Part shown: piece after piece, positions 7,487 through 17,338 of the stretch
How positions within the stretch are numbered: the stretch's first letter is position 1
Layout of the letters: each line of letters begins with the position of its first letter
From: Bifidobacterium olomucense
Lineage (GTDB): Bacteria; Actinomycetota; Actinomycetes; Actinomycetales; Bifidobacteriaceae
Length of the DNA: 64,000 nt
NCBI RefSeq assembly: GCF_012932375.1
Contig: NZ_JAAIIG010000011.1
Location: forward strand, 1-64,000
Direction of reading: 5' to 3'
Translations under genes and position numbers: made by a program
Notes under the pieces: model-generated
Database searches by the model: none
What the model saw: the letters and a program-made list of their open reading frames with translations, nothing else
What the model was told of the DNA's origin: nothing

Positions 7487-8407
7487 TCACGCCAAAGCGC
7501 GAAGGAACGCGGCGGATTGGCGCATGAACTGCAGCTGATTCGGCGCATCGAAATGTTCAATGGCGAAATAGCCGTCATACCCCGTCTGCATACGCGCCGC
7601 ACGAATCAGACGGGCGATCGGCATGTATCCGCCGCCCGTCGGCACCACGGCCATGCCCTTACGAACCGCGCCGTACGGCATCGAAGCCGAATCCCGCGGT
7701 TCGATTCCCCTGTCCTTGACGTGGAAATGCATGATGCGATCGCGGAACAACCGATAGGCGTCATCGCAATTCTCATCGCTGAATACGTAGTTTCCGGTAT
7801 CCAACGTATGCCCCAATCCCGGGACCTGCTCCAGGAACCAACGAATCTCGGCAATGCGGGCGATCGGCGAGGTCGCCGCATCGAAATCCTCAATAGTCAC
7901 GGTAATGTTTCGCCCGGCTGCATACGCGACCATATGGCGCAATGCGTCGCGCATGGCCGATACACGCGCATTGCCGCCAAGCCAGGCGGCGACCTGACGG
8001 TATGCGGCCTGCGTCGAATCACCGGCGGCGTGATCGGCCGACCAATCACAGGCGTCCAGCAGTGGCGTAAGTCGCGCCGCCTCATCTTCAGGAAGAAAAC
8101 CCGGAATCGGCATCACACGGCCAGCTCCGAACTGCGCGGCAAGATCGATGACGGCTTGCGCATGCGCCGTCTCACCTTGAGCGAGCGCAACGTCACCGAA
8201 CTCAAAAAACTCGTATATATTGCTGACTTCCAGTCCGGCTTTCGGTAGTTCTTCGGCGAACATCTCACGTTCGGCGGCCAGTCGCTTACCTTCGACTTCC
8301 AGACCGGTGATGCCGAGCGCCCGAATCTCGGCGAACAGTTCAGGCAGATCCTTGCCGGTCTGCGCTGCGGCTTCGGCTACGTGATCATAAAAAACGGAAA
8401 TCTTCAT
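7487..8407 (-). CDS. Sugar phosphate isomerase/epimerase (xylose isomerase-like TIM barrel)
   Basis: A 306-residue protein. I start it at MKISVFYDHVAEAA, preceded by AAGGATG; in-frame codons upstream lack support. The fold family is suggested by LGITGLEVEGKRL, VMPIPGFLP, GRNITVTIEDFDAATSPIARIAEIRWFLEQVPGLGHTLDTGNYVF and DRIMHFHVKDRGIEP, where Glu, Asp and His occur at the usual metal-binding strand ends. It lies 47 bp downstream of a ThuA-like gene on the same strand, and such pairs are common in loci for oxidised or modified sugars. The substrate is not evident. Confidence 0.85.
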   Translation of the reverse strand: MKISVFYDHVAEAAAQTGKDLPELFAEIRALGITGLEVEGKRLAAEREMFAEELPKAGLEVSNIYEFFEFGDVALAQGETAHAQAVIDLAAQFGAGRVMPIPGFLPEDEAARLTPLLDACDWSADHAAGDSTQAAYRQVAAWLGGNARVSAMRDALRHMVAYAAGRNITVTIEDFDAATSPIARIAEIRWFLEQVPGLGHTLDTGNYVFSDENCDDAYRLFRDRIMHFHVKDRGIEPRDSASMPYGAVRKGMAVVPTGGGYMPIARLIRAARMQTGYDGYFAIEHFDAPNQLQFMRQSAAFLRALA

Positions 8408-8454
8408 AAGACACATCCTTGGGTTACTGTTGCCATCGTCCTCGCGGCGCCGCG

Positions 8455-9198
8455 TCACTGGTGACGTGCGGCATATTCTTCTTCAGGCGTACGTTCCAAC
8501 GCCACGCAATCAATCGGCTCACGCTGACGTGTCGTCGGGGCCGCCCAACGCACTCCATTGGTGATGATGCGCTGGATTTCAGGAATGTAGTACGTCGGAT
8601 ATTCCTCGTGACCGGGCTGGAAATAGAAGATACGCCCCAAGCCGCGCGTCCATGTGCAGGCTGAGGGGAACAGATTGCCTCCGGCGAACCATCCGGCGAA
8701 CACCACATCGTCTGGCTTGGGAATATCGAACGGCTCGCCGTACAGCTCTTCTTGGTCGATGTCCACAAACTGCGGCACACCGGCCGCGATCGGATGGGCG
8801 CGGTTGACACAGACCAGTCGCTCACGGTCGTCATGTTTCCAGCTCAACGTCATGCTGGTGCCCAGCAGCCGTTGCATGATGCGGCTCCAATGCGCCGAAT
8901 GCAAGGTCACCAGTCCCATGCCTCGCAGCACATGGTCGCGCACGCGTTCCACTTCTTCATCGGTGAAGGCGTCCTGTGCCATATGATTCCAGAACACCAG
9001 CACGTCCGTAGCGTCAAGTGTGGCCTCGTCCAATCCGTGATCGGCCATATCCAACGTCCGGGTGGTTATGGCAAGGTCTTCTTCTTCGCTCAGGAATCCA
9101 GCGAGAACCTCATGGATACCGTCCGGATACACCGCTCGCACATTTGGGTATTCGCGCTCTTCGATGTATTCGTTCCATACGGTGACGTTGATGGTCAT
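8455..9198 (-). CDS. ThuA-like domain protein (trehalose-utilisation family)
   Basis: A 247-residue class I glutamine-amidotransferase-like protein of the ThuA family. Typical segments are TINVTVWNEYIEER, DVLVFWNHMAQDAFTDEEVERVRDHVLRGMGLVTLHSAHWS, RAHPIAAGVPQFVDIDQEELYGEPFDIP and GLGRIFYFQPGHEEYPTYY, the last being the common ThuA signature. ThuA proteins take part in oxidation and turnover of disaccharide derivatives, and the adjacent epimerase-like gene supports such a pathway. It probably forms a two-gene operon with 7487-8407. Confidence 0.88.
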   Translation of the reverse strand: MTINVTVWNEYIEEREYPNVRAVYPDGIHEVLAGFLSEEEDLAITTRTLDMADHGLDEATLDATDVLVFWNHMAQDAFTDEEVERVRDHVLRGMGLVTLHSAHWSRIMQRLLGTSMTLSWKHDDRERLVCVNRAHPIAAGVPQFVDIDQEELYGEPFDIPKPDDVVFAGWFAGGNLFPSACTWTRGLGRIFYFQPGHEEYPTYYIPEIQRIITNGVRWAAPTTRQREPIDCVALERTPEEEYAARHQ

Positions 9199-9359
9199 AA
9201 TCGCTCCTTTGCTTGGGCTCCATAGCCCCGACCTTGCATCATCCCGACTTCAGATGCCCGGCTTCCGATGATAGTGATACAATGGCGTTTTGTCTTTTCA
9301 ACTAGGCGTAGGCGGCGTGTGGGAACGCTGGTCGAGGCCCATCGTGCGGATGTCCGGCG

Positions 9360-9956
9360 ATGAACCTTCTTCACACCATGATTTCGATCATTATTCAAAC
9401 GCTGTTGATTTCTGTTTCCGTCGCTATGGATGCTTTTGCCGTTTCCATTGGCAAAGGCCTGACCGTAAGCCGCGTACGTGCGACGGACGCCATCAAAACC
9501 GCGCTCTCGTTCGGTGGCTTCCAGGCGTTATTCCCTATTCTCGGTTATTTCGCGGCCTCCACATTCAGCTCATATATGACCGCTTTTGACCATTGGATCA
9601 TTTTCGGTCTGCTCGCGTTCATCGGCGGCAACATGGTGCATGAGGCCTTCGAGGAAGACGAGGTCAACGCCAAGGAAACAGCGCAATTCGATTGGAAGCA
9701 CATGCTTCCGTTGGCTGTGGCATGCAGTATCGATGCTTTTGCGGTAGGCGTAAGTCTGGCGTTCATGAGGATCAACGTCATCTTCGCCGTAACCATGATC
9801 GGCGTGGTCACCGGACTGTTCTCCGCGCTCGGCTTGTACATCGGTCGTATATTCGGCTCTCGCTGGCAGAAGCCCGCACAGATCGCCGGCGGCGTGGTGC
9901 TGATTCTCATCGGCGTCAAGGTGCTGCTGGAACATCTGGGAGTCCTGGCGCTGTAG
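9360..9956 (+). CDS. mntP: MntP-type manganese efflux pump
   Basis: A 198-residue integral membrane protein with about six segments in two homologous halves. Both halves carry the MntP signature: SVSVAMDAFAVSIGKGL near the N-terminus and ACSIDAFAVGVSLAFM in the second half. It exports Mn2+ and protects against manganese overload. A second ATG at 9378 (MISIIIQ) is an alternative start. I looked for a yybP-ykoY-type riboswitch in the 160-bp leader and could not recognise one. The stop codon region is tandemly triplicated. Confidence 0.9.
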   Translation: MNLLHTMISIIIQTLLISVSVAMDAFAVSIGKGLTVSRVRATDAIKTALSFGGFQALFPILGYFAASTFSSYMTAFDHWIIFGLLAFIGGNMVHEAFEEDEVNAKETAQFDWKHMLPLAVACSIDAFAVGVSLAFMRINVIFAVTMIGVVTGLFSALGLYIGRIFGSRWQKPAQIAGGVVLILIGVKVLLEHLGVLAL

Positions 9957-9981
9957 ATGGCGCTGTAGATGGCGCTGTAGA
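9946..9981 (+). repeat. 12-bp tandem triplication spanning the mntP stop codon
   Basis: TGGCGCTGTAGA occurs three times in a row at 9946-9957, 9958-9969 and 9970-9981. The first copy holds the mntP stop TAG, and each later copy holds another Ala-Leu-stop in the same frame. Confidence 0.9.
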
Positions 9982-10069
9982 TGAAGCCCCTGCGAGCGGA
10001 TGTGCATCAGCTCCTGCACACGAAGTAGGATATTCACCAGATATTGTCATGACGGAAGAGGGAAAGCAC

Positions 10070-10780
10070 ATGAGCGCAATCACCCCAACCCAAGCGAACT
10101 GGAAGAATAAGACCTTGGGCATGCTGCTGACCCAGCTCACGGCATACGTGCTGCTCATCGCGGCCACGGCCATTCCCGCCCGCGGCCCTTTTCCGGCGAT
10201 CCCGCTTATCGTCGCGGCCCTCGTTCTGGGTGAATTCGTACTGTTCTGGCCGTTCCGCGGTTCGACGTTGGACCGTGCGGTCACGGTGGTGTTCGGCGTG
10301 GTATCGCTGATGTTCGTCGTCGTCCCCTTCCCGTCCGGCGACGTGCCACCCGAACAGATGGACAGCCATCACGAAGCGTTCCCGTGGTACTCATGGTCGC
10401 TGGCCGTGGGCTTCCTGCTGATCGCACTGGTGATTTTCTCGTTCGGACGTCAGATGGCCCGCGAGAATCGAACGCATCTTATCCGCGCGCTGTCTCATGC
10501 CGTAACCTCCGGCGTAGCCGCCATCGCGGTGGCCGGATGGTGCTTCCTGCCGCCGCTGGGGGCTGTGTTGCTCAAAGGCGGCACGATCGCCATTGTTGCC
10601 GTGGCGGTACTGGTAGTACTTGCGCTGGCCCTTGCCGTAGCCTCTGTGCTGTGGGTACGTGACGCCGATCCAGATCCGGCGATTCGTTACCCCTGGATCG
10701 GCACCGGTCTGATGCCCGTGATGATGATGGGCGTTTCCATCGCTGCGACAACACTGATTCTCTCGCGTCTGGGAGCCTGA
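10070..10780 (+). CDS. Polytopic membrane protein of unknown function
   Basis: A 236-residue protein starting MSAITPTQANWKNK after GGAAGAGGGAAAGCAC; an ATG at 10049 in the same frame is possible. It has about six or seven hydrophobic segments (LTAYVLLIAATAIPA, PAIPLIVAALVLGEFVLFW, AVTVVFGVVSLMFVVVPF, WSLAVGFLLIALVIFSFG, GVAAIAVAGWCFLPPL, TIAIVAVAVLVVLALALAVA, and a C-terminal one). I do not recognise the family. It is encoded downstream of mntP, possibly co-transcribed, so an accessory envelope role is conceivable but not shown. Confidence 0.75.
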   Translation: MSAITPTQANWKNKTLGMLLTQLTAYVLLIAATAIPARGPFPAIPLIVAALVLGEFVLFWPFRGSTLDRAVTVVFGVVSLMFVVVPFPSGDVPPEQMDSHHEAFPWYSWSLAVGFLLIALVIFSFGRQMARENRTHLIRALSHAVTSGVAAIAVAGWCFLPPLGAVLLKGGTIAIVAVAVLVVLALALAVASVLWVRDADPDPAIRYPWIGTGLMPVMMMGVSIAATTLILSRLGA

Positions 10781-11072
10781 ATCACCGATCATATTCGTTG
10801 CGATTCGTTGCGATTCCAGTCATGGTTTCGCAACGTTTCGGCAACGATTACGCATCGATTCCTGCGCACGCGAGTGCGACGCAGCGCCATGCCGCCGATA
10901 GGTGATCCGCCTACCGCTGATTGGCGAATTCATATTCTGCGCAGGTTACATTCATGTGTCCACTGCACGCGCGTACAATGAAAAAAATCGACCATGGCAA
11001 CGTTCACCATTGCCGACTCTACGATCAGCAATGCAACAGCACAGTCTCCGCTCCTGACGAGGACTGAAGAGA

Positions 11073-11912
11073 ATGAGGGGGAACAGCGTGACGGATCTTA
11101 CGTTGATGACATTCGCCAGCGATCCCGCCACCGTGCTGCCATCCCTCGCCCTACTGTCCCATCGCGTACGCGTACTGCCCATGGATGCGGCGAGCTTGGT
11201 AAAAATGCCGGAGAACACCATTCTGTTCCTCGACGCACGAGACGATTTGGCCACTGCCAAAACACTGTGCCGCATGATTCATGCCACCGGACTATCCACG
11301 CCGATCGTGCTGATTCTCACCGAAGGCGGGTTCACCGTGGTCAACTCGCAGTGGGGCATCGCCGATGTGGTGGTGGCCACCGCATCGCCCGCCGAAGTGG
11401 AGGGCCGCCTGCGTCTGGTCTCCGAACGCGGCAATGCGCCCGCTACGGCGTCCTCCAGTCTGCCTGCCGATTCCGGCACTGCGGTAGAAGACGGTCAGAT
11501 TCGTTCGGGCGATCTCATCGTGGATACCAACGGATACACCGCATCCCTGCACGGTCAGCCCATCGATCTGGCATACAAGGAATTCGAGTTGCTCAAATAC
11601 CTGGTGCAGCATCCCGGCCGCGTGTTCACGCGCGCCCAGCTTCTGCAGGAAGTATGGGGCTACGATTATTACGGCGGCACCCGAACGGTGGATGTGCATA
11701 TCCGTCGTCTGCGTGCCAAGCTCGGCGGAGAATACGAGCATCTGATCGGCACCGTGCGCAATGTCGGCTATCGTTTCGATCCGCCGGAGAACGATCATGG
11801 CGAGACGGCAGCCAAGCAAGCCGCGCAGTCTGCCGCCCACAACGCTTCTGCTTCTGTTTCCGCTCCCGCTGGTTCCGGCATCGGCACCTCGGCCGATAGC
11901 CTCAACGCCTGA
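11073..11912 (+). CDS. glnR: GlnR, OmpR-family nitrogen regulator
   Basis: A 279-residue orphan response regulator. The N-terminal receiver-like part ([13 protein letters not shown]...[38 protein letters not shown]) matches the atypical GlnR receiver. The C-terminal winged helix is highly typical: [53 protein letters not shown]. GlnR controls nitrogen assimilation genes in actinobacteria; no cognate kinase is encoded beside it, as is usual. A GTG at 11088 preceded by AGGGGGAACAGC is an alternative start. A Ser/Ala-rich tail of about 40 residues is extra. The 290-bp upstream gap holds a TACAAT -10-like box (10972-10977) and little else. Confidence 0.88.
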   Translation: MRGNSVTDLTLMTFASDPATVLPSLALLSHRVRVLPMDAASLVKMPENTILFLDARDDLATAKTLCRMIHATGLSTPIVLILTEGGFTVVNSQWGIADVVVATASPAEVEGRLRLVSERGNAPATASSSLPADSGTAVEDGQIRSGDLIVDTNGYTASLHGQPIDLAYKEFELLKYLVQHPGRVFTRAQLLQEVWGYDYYGGTRTVDVHIRRLRAKLGGEYEHLIGTVRNVGYRFDPPENDHGETAAKQAAQSAAHNASASVSAPAGSGIGTSADSLNA

Positions 11913-11926
11913 TTCAGGCCAATTCC

Positions 11927-12595
11927 ATGCGTGAAACCAAAACCGCACGAATCGCACGCATGCATGACGAGTACGCCACGTTATGTCAGGTGATTCCCGC
12001 TCCCCGATGCGCACTGAACTTTTCCTCGCCGCTGCAATTGCTGATCGCAACGGTGCTCAGCGCCCAGACTACGGACAGGCGCGTGAACACCGTGACTCCC
12101 GAGCTCTTCTCCACCTACCCCACCGCCGCGGCTCTGGCCGGGGCCAATCCCGCACAGGTAGAAGAGATCATCCGTCCGCTGGGCTTCTTCCGGTCCAAAA
12201 CACAGCATCTCATCGGGCTGGCCACAGCGTTGAGCGAACGGTTCGACGGCGAAGTTCCGCACACGATGGATGAACTCACCTCGCTGCCGGGTGTGGGACG
12301 CAAAACCGCGAACGTGGTGCTCGGCAATGCATTCGGTATTCCCGGCTTCCCGGTGGACACTCATGTGATGCGCGTCACCGGACGGCTGCGCTGGCGCACC
12401 GATTGGCGGATCGCCAAATCAGACCCGGTCAAGGTGGAGCGGGAGATCACCGCGTGTTTCCCTCCGGACGAATGGACCGATCTGAGCCATCGATTGATTC
12501 TGTTCGGACGGGCCACCTGCCACGCGCGCAAACCCGACTGCGCTCATTGTCCGCTGGCCGATTCCTGCCCCAGCTATGACCCCGCACAGTCATAA
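11927..12595 (+). CDS. nth: Endonuclease III (base-excision repair DNA glycosylase/AP lyase)
   Basis: A 222-residue protein that removes oxidised pyrimidines and cuts the abasic site. It shows LLIATVLSAQTTDRRVN, the helix-hairpin-helix LPGVGRKTANVVLGNAFG with the catalytic Lys, and FPVDTHVMRV with the catalytic Asp. The C-terminal CHARKPDCAHCPLADSC spacing (C-x6-C-x2-C-x5-C) is the [4Fe-4S] ligand set. It starts 14 bp after glnR and is probably co-transcribed with it. Confidence 0.95.
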   Translation: MRETKTARIARMHDEYATLCQVIPAPRCALNFSSPLQLLIATVLSAQTTDRRVNTVTPELFSTYPTAAALAGANPAQVEEIIRPLGFFRSKTQHLIGLATALSERFDGEVPHTMDELTSLPGVGRKTANVVLGNAFGIPGFPVDTHVMRVTGRLRWRTDWRIAKSDPVKVEREITACFPPDEWTDLSHRLILFGRATCHARKPDCAHCPLADSCPSYDPAQS

Positions 12596-12832
12596 GCATG
12601 CATAAAGCCAGCGTTTGGCGGTTTGCCCCCGCTGAGGGTGCTTGACGCGGCGGTTAACTGCCAAGTACTGGCCATTCGACGTCGCTGGGTTCTCGTAGCG
12701 ACGACGAACCGCCAATCGTCGGCAGGACAACTGCACCAGAAGCACCATTAGCGAAGTCGGATAGCCAACGTATGGCAAACATCCGCCGCCGTCTTACGCA
12801 TCTCATCGCTCTCCACCGCTAGACTGGGCGGC

Positions 12833-14458
12833 ATGCGAAGCAGGCATAACAGGCAGCCCAACGTATGGGCGCAATGGGGGATTTTCTTTGGGGTCGCGGC
12901 GGCACTCGGCGCACTCGTCTGGACCGGCTGGGCCATACTTGAACATCGTTCGATATTGCCGACCGGCAATGCATCCAGCGCTCAACAGGTCAACATCGGT
13001 GTTACCGATTTGCCGCAGTCCTTGGATATCCGGCCCGGCGGTACAGCAGCCGCATCCGCCGGCAACGCGGCAAGCGTCGCTGATCTCAACGCCACCCCGG
13101 CCGCCGATCGTCTTCTGCTGGGCAACGTCTACGAAACACTGGTCACCATTGACCAGCGCAATCAGCTGCAGCCGGGGCTGGCCACCAAGTGGACCGTATC
13201 CGACGATGGCCTGACCTACACCTTCACACTTCCGTCAGCGGTCAAATTCTCCAACGGACATACGCTCGACGCCACGGATGTGGTGTGGTCACTGCAACAG
13301 GCGCAGTCAGCCGAAAACAAGTCGGACGGCACCGTCACCAATCCTTCCGAAACCCTCGGCAGTCTCGCATCGGTGACCAATCCGGACGCCGCCACCGTAA
13401 CCATCACGCTGACGCAACCGAATCCCACACTGCTGCGCACCCTCGGCGGTCCGCTCGGCGCAGTCTTCGACGCCGAACTCGGCGATGGCTTCGACTATGC
13501 CACCCAAGCCGCGGGGTCCGGGCCTTTCACCGTAGTCGATTTCAAAGCCGGCAAATCCCTGACGCTCGCCCGCAACGACACCTATCACGGCACCAAGGCG
13601 GCGAGCGCGACCGTCGCGATCACCAACTTTGCTGACGACGCCGCCCTGGCCAAGGCAGTTACGGACGGCACCGTGGACCTGGCCGCCAATCTGTCAGGAA
13701 AGCAGGCAGCCACGCTCACCGGTGACGGCAACGGCAGCGGCGTGACGGTGAGCAAAGGCACCACCGCCAGCAAGGTGCTGCTGGCCTACAATCACGGCAA
13801 TGATTCCCTGCTTTCGGACGAACAGGCGCGAAAGGCGTTCAGGTATCTATTCGACGCAGGCGCTATTGCCGACGCGCAATCGGATTCGGCCGGGCTTCTG
13901 TCCGGTCCGATCAGTCAGACGGAACCAGGCTACGAGGACTTGACCGGTCTGTTCCCGCATGATGTGGCCAAAACGCAGGAAATGTTCGCCTATTTCGATC
14001 CGATGTACCTGACCACCGTGGATCTGGTGGTCAGCGAACAGTATCGATCCATTGGCGAGGCAATCGCCCAGCAAGCCGGCCAGCTCTCGCTGCCGCCCGT
14101 GCAACTGGAGGTCCTGCCCGAAGCCGAATACGCGCAACGCATCGCAGCGGGAACATGGGCCATGACCGTGGTCAGCATGAACGGCACAGGCGATGCCGGC
14201 CTGTTCGCGGACCCGGATTCGATGTTCCATTACGATCACGGCGAAGCGCAGCAGGCATGGGCCGCGGCACGGGCAGCCACCAATGAAACCGACTACGAAT
14301 CACGGATGAAAGCGTACGCCCGACTGGTCAGCGACGATGCGGCGGCGGACTGGCTGTATACGCGGGCCTGTTTCACGGTGGCACGGGACGGAGTCAGCGG
14401 ATATCCGACCGAGATGACCGATCAGCGGATGGACCTCAGCCACGTGCAGGGCGCATGA
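12833..14458 (+). CDS. Peptide/nickel-type ABC solute-binding protein (family 5)
   Basis: A 541-residue protein with an N-terminal membrane anchor (WGIFFGVAAALGALVWTGWAILEHRS) and no lipobox Cys, so it is probably membrane-tethered. The domain matches SBP_bac_5: LLLGNVYETLVTIDQRNQLQPGLATKWTVSDDGLTYTFTLPSAVKFSNGHTLDATDVVWSLQQ, then GSGPFTVVDFKAGKSLTLARNDTYHG. No transporter permease or ATPase is encoded nearby, so it is an orphan binding protein or works with a distant system. The 237-bp gap before it holds an inverted TTGGCGGTT/AACCGCCAA pair and no gene that I can see. Confidence 0.85.
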   Translation: MRSRHNRQPNVWAQWGIFFGVAAALGALVWTGWAILEHRSILPTGNASSAQQVNIGVTDLPQSLDIRPGGTAAASAGNAASVADLNATPAADRLLLGNVYETLVTIDQRNQLQPGLATKWTVSDDGLTYTFTLPSAVKFSNGHTLDATDVVWSLQQAQSAENKSDGTVTNPSETLGSLASVTNPDAATVTITLTQPNPTLLRTLGGPLGAVFDAELGDGFDYATQAAGSGPFTVVDFKAGKSLTLARNDTYHGTKAASATVAITNFADDAALAKAVTDGTVDLAANLSGKQAATLTGDGNGSGVTVSKGTTASKVLLAYNHGNDSLLSDEQARKAFRYLFDAGAIADAQSDSAGLLSGPISQTEPGYEDLTGLFPHDVAKTQEMFAYFDPMYLTTVDLVVSEQYRSIGEAIAQQAGQLSLPPVQLEVLPEAEYAQRIAAGTWAMTVVSMNGTGDAGLFADPDSMFHYDHGEAQQAWAAARAATNETDYESRMKAYARLVSDDAAADWLYTRACFTVARDGVSGYPTEMTDQRMDLSHVQGA

Positions 14459-14560
14459 ATTCGAGCGTGAATCCGCAGCTCCCCGCCCAGATTCATGCGG
14501 GGAGTGCGGCAGGGGCCAAATAATAGGCCTTGTCATACAACATGCATACACTTTGGCCTT

Positions 14561-17338
14561 ATGACTGAAGGCAATTCCATCATCAACGCCAACCTCACCC
14601 CGCTGCCCGACAAGGTCGGCGTGGACGGTCTTGAGGATAAGTGGCGCGCCGTTTGGGACGAGAACGGCACCTACAAGTTCAACAACACCCGTGACCGCAA
14701 GGCCGTGTACTCCATCGATACGCCGCCGCCCACCGTCTCCGGTTCCCTGCACGTGGGCCACGTGTTCTCCTACACGCATACCGACGTGATCGCACGGTAC
14801 AAGCGCATGCGCGGCTACGACGTGTTCTACCCGATGGGTTGGGACGACAACGGTCTGCCCACCGAGCGCCGCGTGCAGAACTACTACGGCGTGCGTGTGG
14901 ACGTCTCCCTGCCGTACGATCCGGATTTCAAGCCGCCGTATGAGGGCACCGACGGCAAGAAGATCGATGCCAAGGATCAGGTTCCGATCTCCCGCAAGAA
15001 CTTCATCGAGCTGTGCGAGAAGCTGACCGCTCAGGACGAGAAGCTGTTCGAGGCGCTGTGGCGCAAGCTGGGCCTGTCCATCGACTGGTCCCAGACCTAC
15101 CACACCATCGGCGAGCATCCGCAGCGCGTGGCCCAGAAGGCCTTCCTGCGCAACCTCGCCCGCGGCGAGGCCTACCAGCAGGATGCCCCGGGCCTGTGGG
15201 ACGTGACCTTCCAGACCGCCGTGGCTCAGGCCGAGCTGGAATCCCGCGAATACCCGGGCTTCTACCACAAGGTGGCCTTCCGCTTCGAGGATGGCACCCC
15301 GATCTACATCGAGACCACCCGTCCGGAGCTGCTTGCCGCCTGCACCTCGCTGATCGCCAACCCGGATGACGACCGCTACAAGAAGTACTTCGGCCAGGAA
15401 GTCTACTCCCCGCTGTTCAAGGTCAAGGTGCCGATTCTGGCCCACCCGGCCGCCGAAATGGACAAGGGCGCCGGCATCGCCATGTGCTGTACGTTCGGTG
15501 ACGTGACCGATGTGCAGTGGTGGCGCGACCTGAAGTTGCCCACCCGCCCGATCATTCAGCGCAACGGCCGCATCGTGATGGATACCCCAGACTGGATCAC
15601 CGATCCGGCCGGTCGTGAGATCTTCGCCGAAACCGCCGGCAAGACCACCTTCTCCGCACGTAAGGTGATTGTGGACAAGCTGCGCGAGGCCGGCGATCTG
15701 GACGGCGAGCCGACTCCCACCAAGCGTATGACGAACTTCTACGAGAAGGGCGACAAGCCGCTCGAAATCGTCACCTCCCGTCAGTGGTACCTGAAGAACG
15801 GCGGTACGGACGCCAAGCTGAACGCCGAACTCATCGAGCGCGGCAAGGAGCTGAACTTCCATCCGGACTTCATGCGCGTGCGTTACGAGAACTGGGTGCA
15901 TGGCCTGAACGGCGACTGGCTGATCTCCCGCCAGCGCTTCTTCGGCGTGCCGTTCCCGCTGTGGTACCCGGTCAAGGCCGACGGCGAGCCGGACTACGAT
16001 CACCCGCTGACCCCGTCCGAGGATCGTCTGCCGATCGACCCGACCATCGACGTGCCGGAAGGCTACGACGAGTCCCAGCGTGATGTGCCCGGTGGCTTCA
16101 CCGCCGAGAAGGACATCATGGACACTTGGGCCACCTCCTCGCTCACCCCGCAGATCGTGACCCACTGGGCCGAGCCGGACGAGGCTTCTCAGGCGCTGTT
16201 CAAGGCCACCTTCCCGATGGATCTGCGCCCGCAGGGTCAGGACATCATCCGCACCTGGCTGTTCTCCACCGTGGACCGCGCCCACCTTGAGAACAAGTGC
16301 CTGCCGTGGGCTCATGCCACTCTCTCCGGCTGGATCCTCGATCCGGACCACAAGAAGATGTCGAAGTCCAAGGGCAACGTGGTGGTGCCGAACGAGCCGA
16401 TCGAGAAGTTCGGTGCCGACGCCGTGCGTTACTGGGCCGCGGCCGCCCGTCTGGGTCTGGATGCCACCTATGACGTCGGTCAGATGAAGATCGGCCGTCG
16501 ACTGGCCATCAAGCTGCTGAACGCCACCAAGTTCGCTCTGGCGATCGGTCGTGAGGACGAGAACCATCATGTGGGTGATTCTGCTGTGGCTGCTTGGAAC
16601 CCGGCCGATGTGACCGAGCCGCTGGATCGCGCCGCCATGGCCAAGATGGCCCTTGTGGTGCGTCAGGCCACCGAGGCTCTGGAAGCCTACGAGCACTCGA
16701 AGGCTTTGGAGGTCATCGAAAGCTACTTCTGGCAGTTCTGCGACGACTACATCGAGCTCGTGAAGAACCGTGCCTACGGCACCGCGGACGCCACCGGCCA
16801 CACGCCGTCTGAGGCCGCCGTGAAGTCCGCTCGCACGGCTCTGGGTCTGGGGCTGGATGCTTTCACCCGTCTGCTGGCCCCGTACCTGCCGTACGCCACG
16901 GAAGAGGTGTGGAGCTGGATGCACGCCGGTTCCGGTTCCGTCCACCGCGCTGCATGGCCTACGCCGGATGTGTATGCCGCTGCCGCGTTCAAGGTGAATC
17001 CGGAGCTGTTGGCTCACGCCGGCGAGGCACTGGCTGCGCTGCGCGGCATCAAGTCCAAGGCCAAGGTGTCCATGAAGACCCCGATCCTCTCCGTCAAGCT
17101 CGGTGTGGATGACGAAGTGCGTGCCTCCTTGGAGAGCGCTCTGGGCGATATCGCCGAGGCCGGTCGTGTGGTGGGCCGCATTTCCTTCGTGGGTACCACC
17201 GCTGCGCTGAAGGCCATGCATGAGACCGCTGAAGCCGCTGTGGACGCCGCGAAGAACGCCAAGGCCGAAACCGAGAACGCTATCAGCGTGATCGTTGAGG
17301 ACAGCGAGCTCGGCGAGCCGCCTGTTAAGAAGAAGTGA
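14561..17338 (+). CDS. valS: Valyl-tRNA synthetase
   Basis: A 925-residue class I aminoacyl-tRNA synthetase charging tRNA-Val. I start it at MTEGNSIINANLTPLPDKV; upstream in-frame codons look untranslated, and no strong ribosome binding site precedes this ATG. The HIGH-type motif is SGSLHVGH within DTPPPTVSGSLHVGHVFSYTH, followed by YPMGWDDNGLPTERRVQNYYGV, which is the actinobacterial/archaeal-like ValS version. The KMSKS motif is in DHKKMSKSKGNVVVPNEPIEKFGADAVRYW. The C-terminal anticodon-binding domain is present. The last seven codons and the stop form a perfect palindrome arm (see 17318-17455). Confidence 0.95.
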   Translation: MTEGNSIINANLTPLPDKVGVDGLEDKWRAVWDENGTYKFNNTRDRKAVYSIDTPPPTVSGSLHVGHVFSYTHTDVIARYKRMRGYDVFYPMGWDDNGLPTERRVQNYYGVRVDVSLPYDPDFKPPYEGTDGKKIDAKDQVPISRKNFIELCEKLTAQDEKLFEALWRKLGLSIDWSQTYHTIGEHPQRVAQKAFLRNLARGEAYQQDAPGLWDVTFQTAVAQAELESREYPGFYHKVAFRFEDGTPIYIETTRPELLAACTSLIANPDDDRYKKYFGQEVYSPLFKVKVPILAHPAAEMDKGAGIAMCCTFGDVTDVQWWRDLKLPTRPIIQRNGRIVMDTPDWITDPAGREIFAETAGKTTFSARKVIVDKLREAGDLDGEPTPTKRMTNFYEKGDKPLEIVTSRQWYLKNGGTDAKLNAELIERGKELNFHPDFMRVRYENWVHGLNGDWLISRQRFFGVPFPLWYPVKADGEPDYDHPLTPSEDRLPIDPTIDVPEGYDESQRDVPGGFTAEKDIMDTWATSSLTPQIVTHWAEPDEASQALFKATFPMDLRPQGQDIIRTWLFSTVDRAHLENKCLPWAHATLSGWILDPDHKKMSKSKGNVVVPNEPIEKFGADAVRYWAAAARLGLDATYDVGQMKIGRRLAIKLLNATKFALAIGREDENHHVGDSAVAAWNPADVTEPLDRAAMAKMALVVRQATEALEAYEHSKALEVIESYFWQFCDDYIELVKNRAYGTADATGHTPSEAAVKSARTALGLGLDAFTRLLAPYLPYATEEVWSWMHAGSGSVHRAAWPTPDVYAAAAFKVNPELLAHAGEALAALRGIKSKAKVSMKTPILSVKLGVDDEVRASLESALGDIAEAGRVVGRISFVGTTAALKAMHETAEAAVDAAKNAKAETENAISVIVEDSELGEPPVKKK

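Noticed and set aside
9271-9359. Manganese riboswitch before mntP.
   Set aside because: Some GC-rich stems are present but I cannot match the conserved motifs of the yybP-ykoY family.
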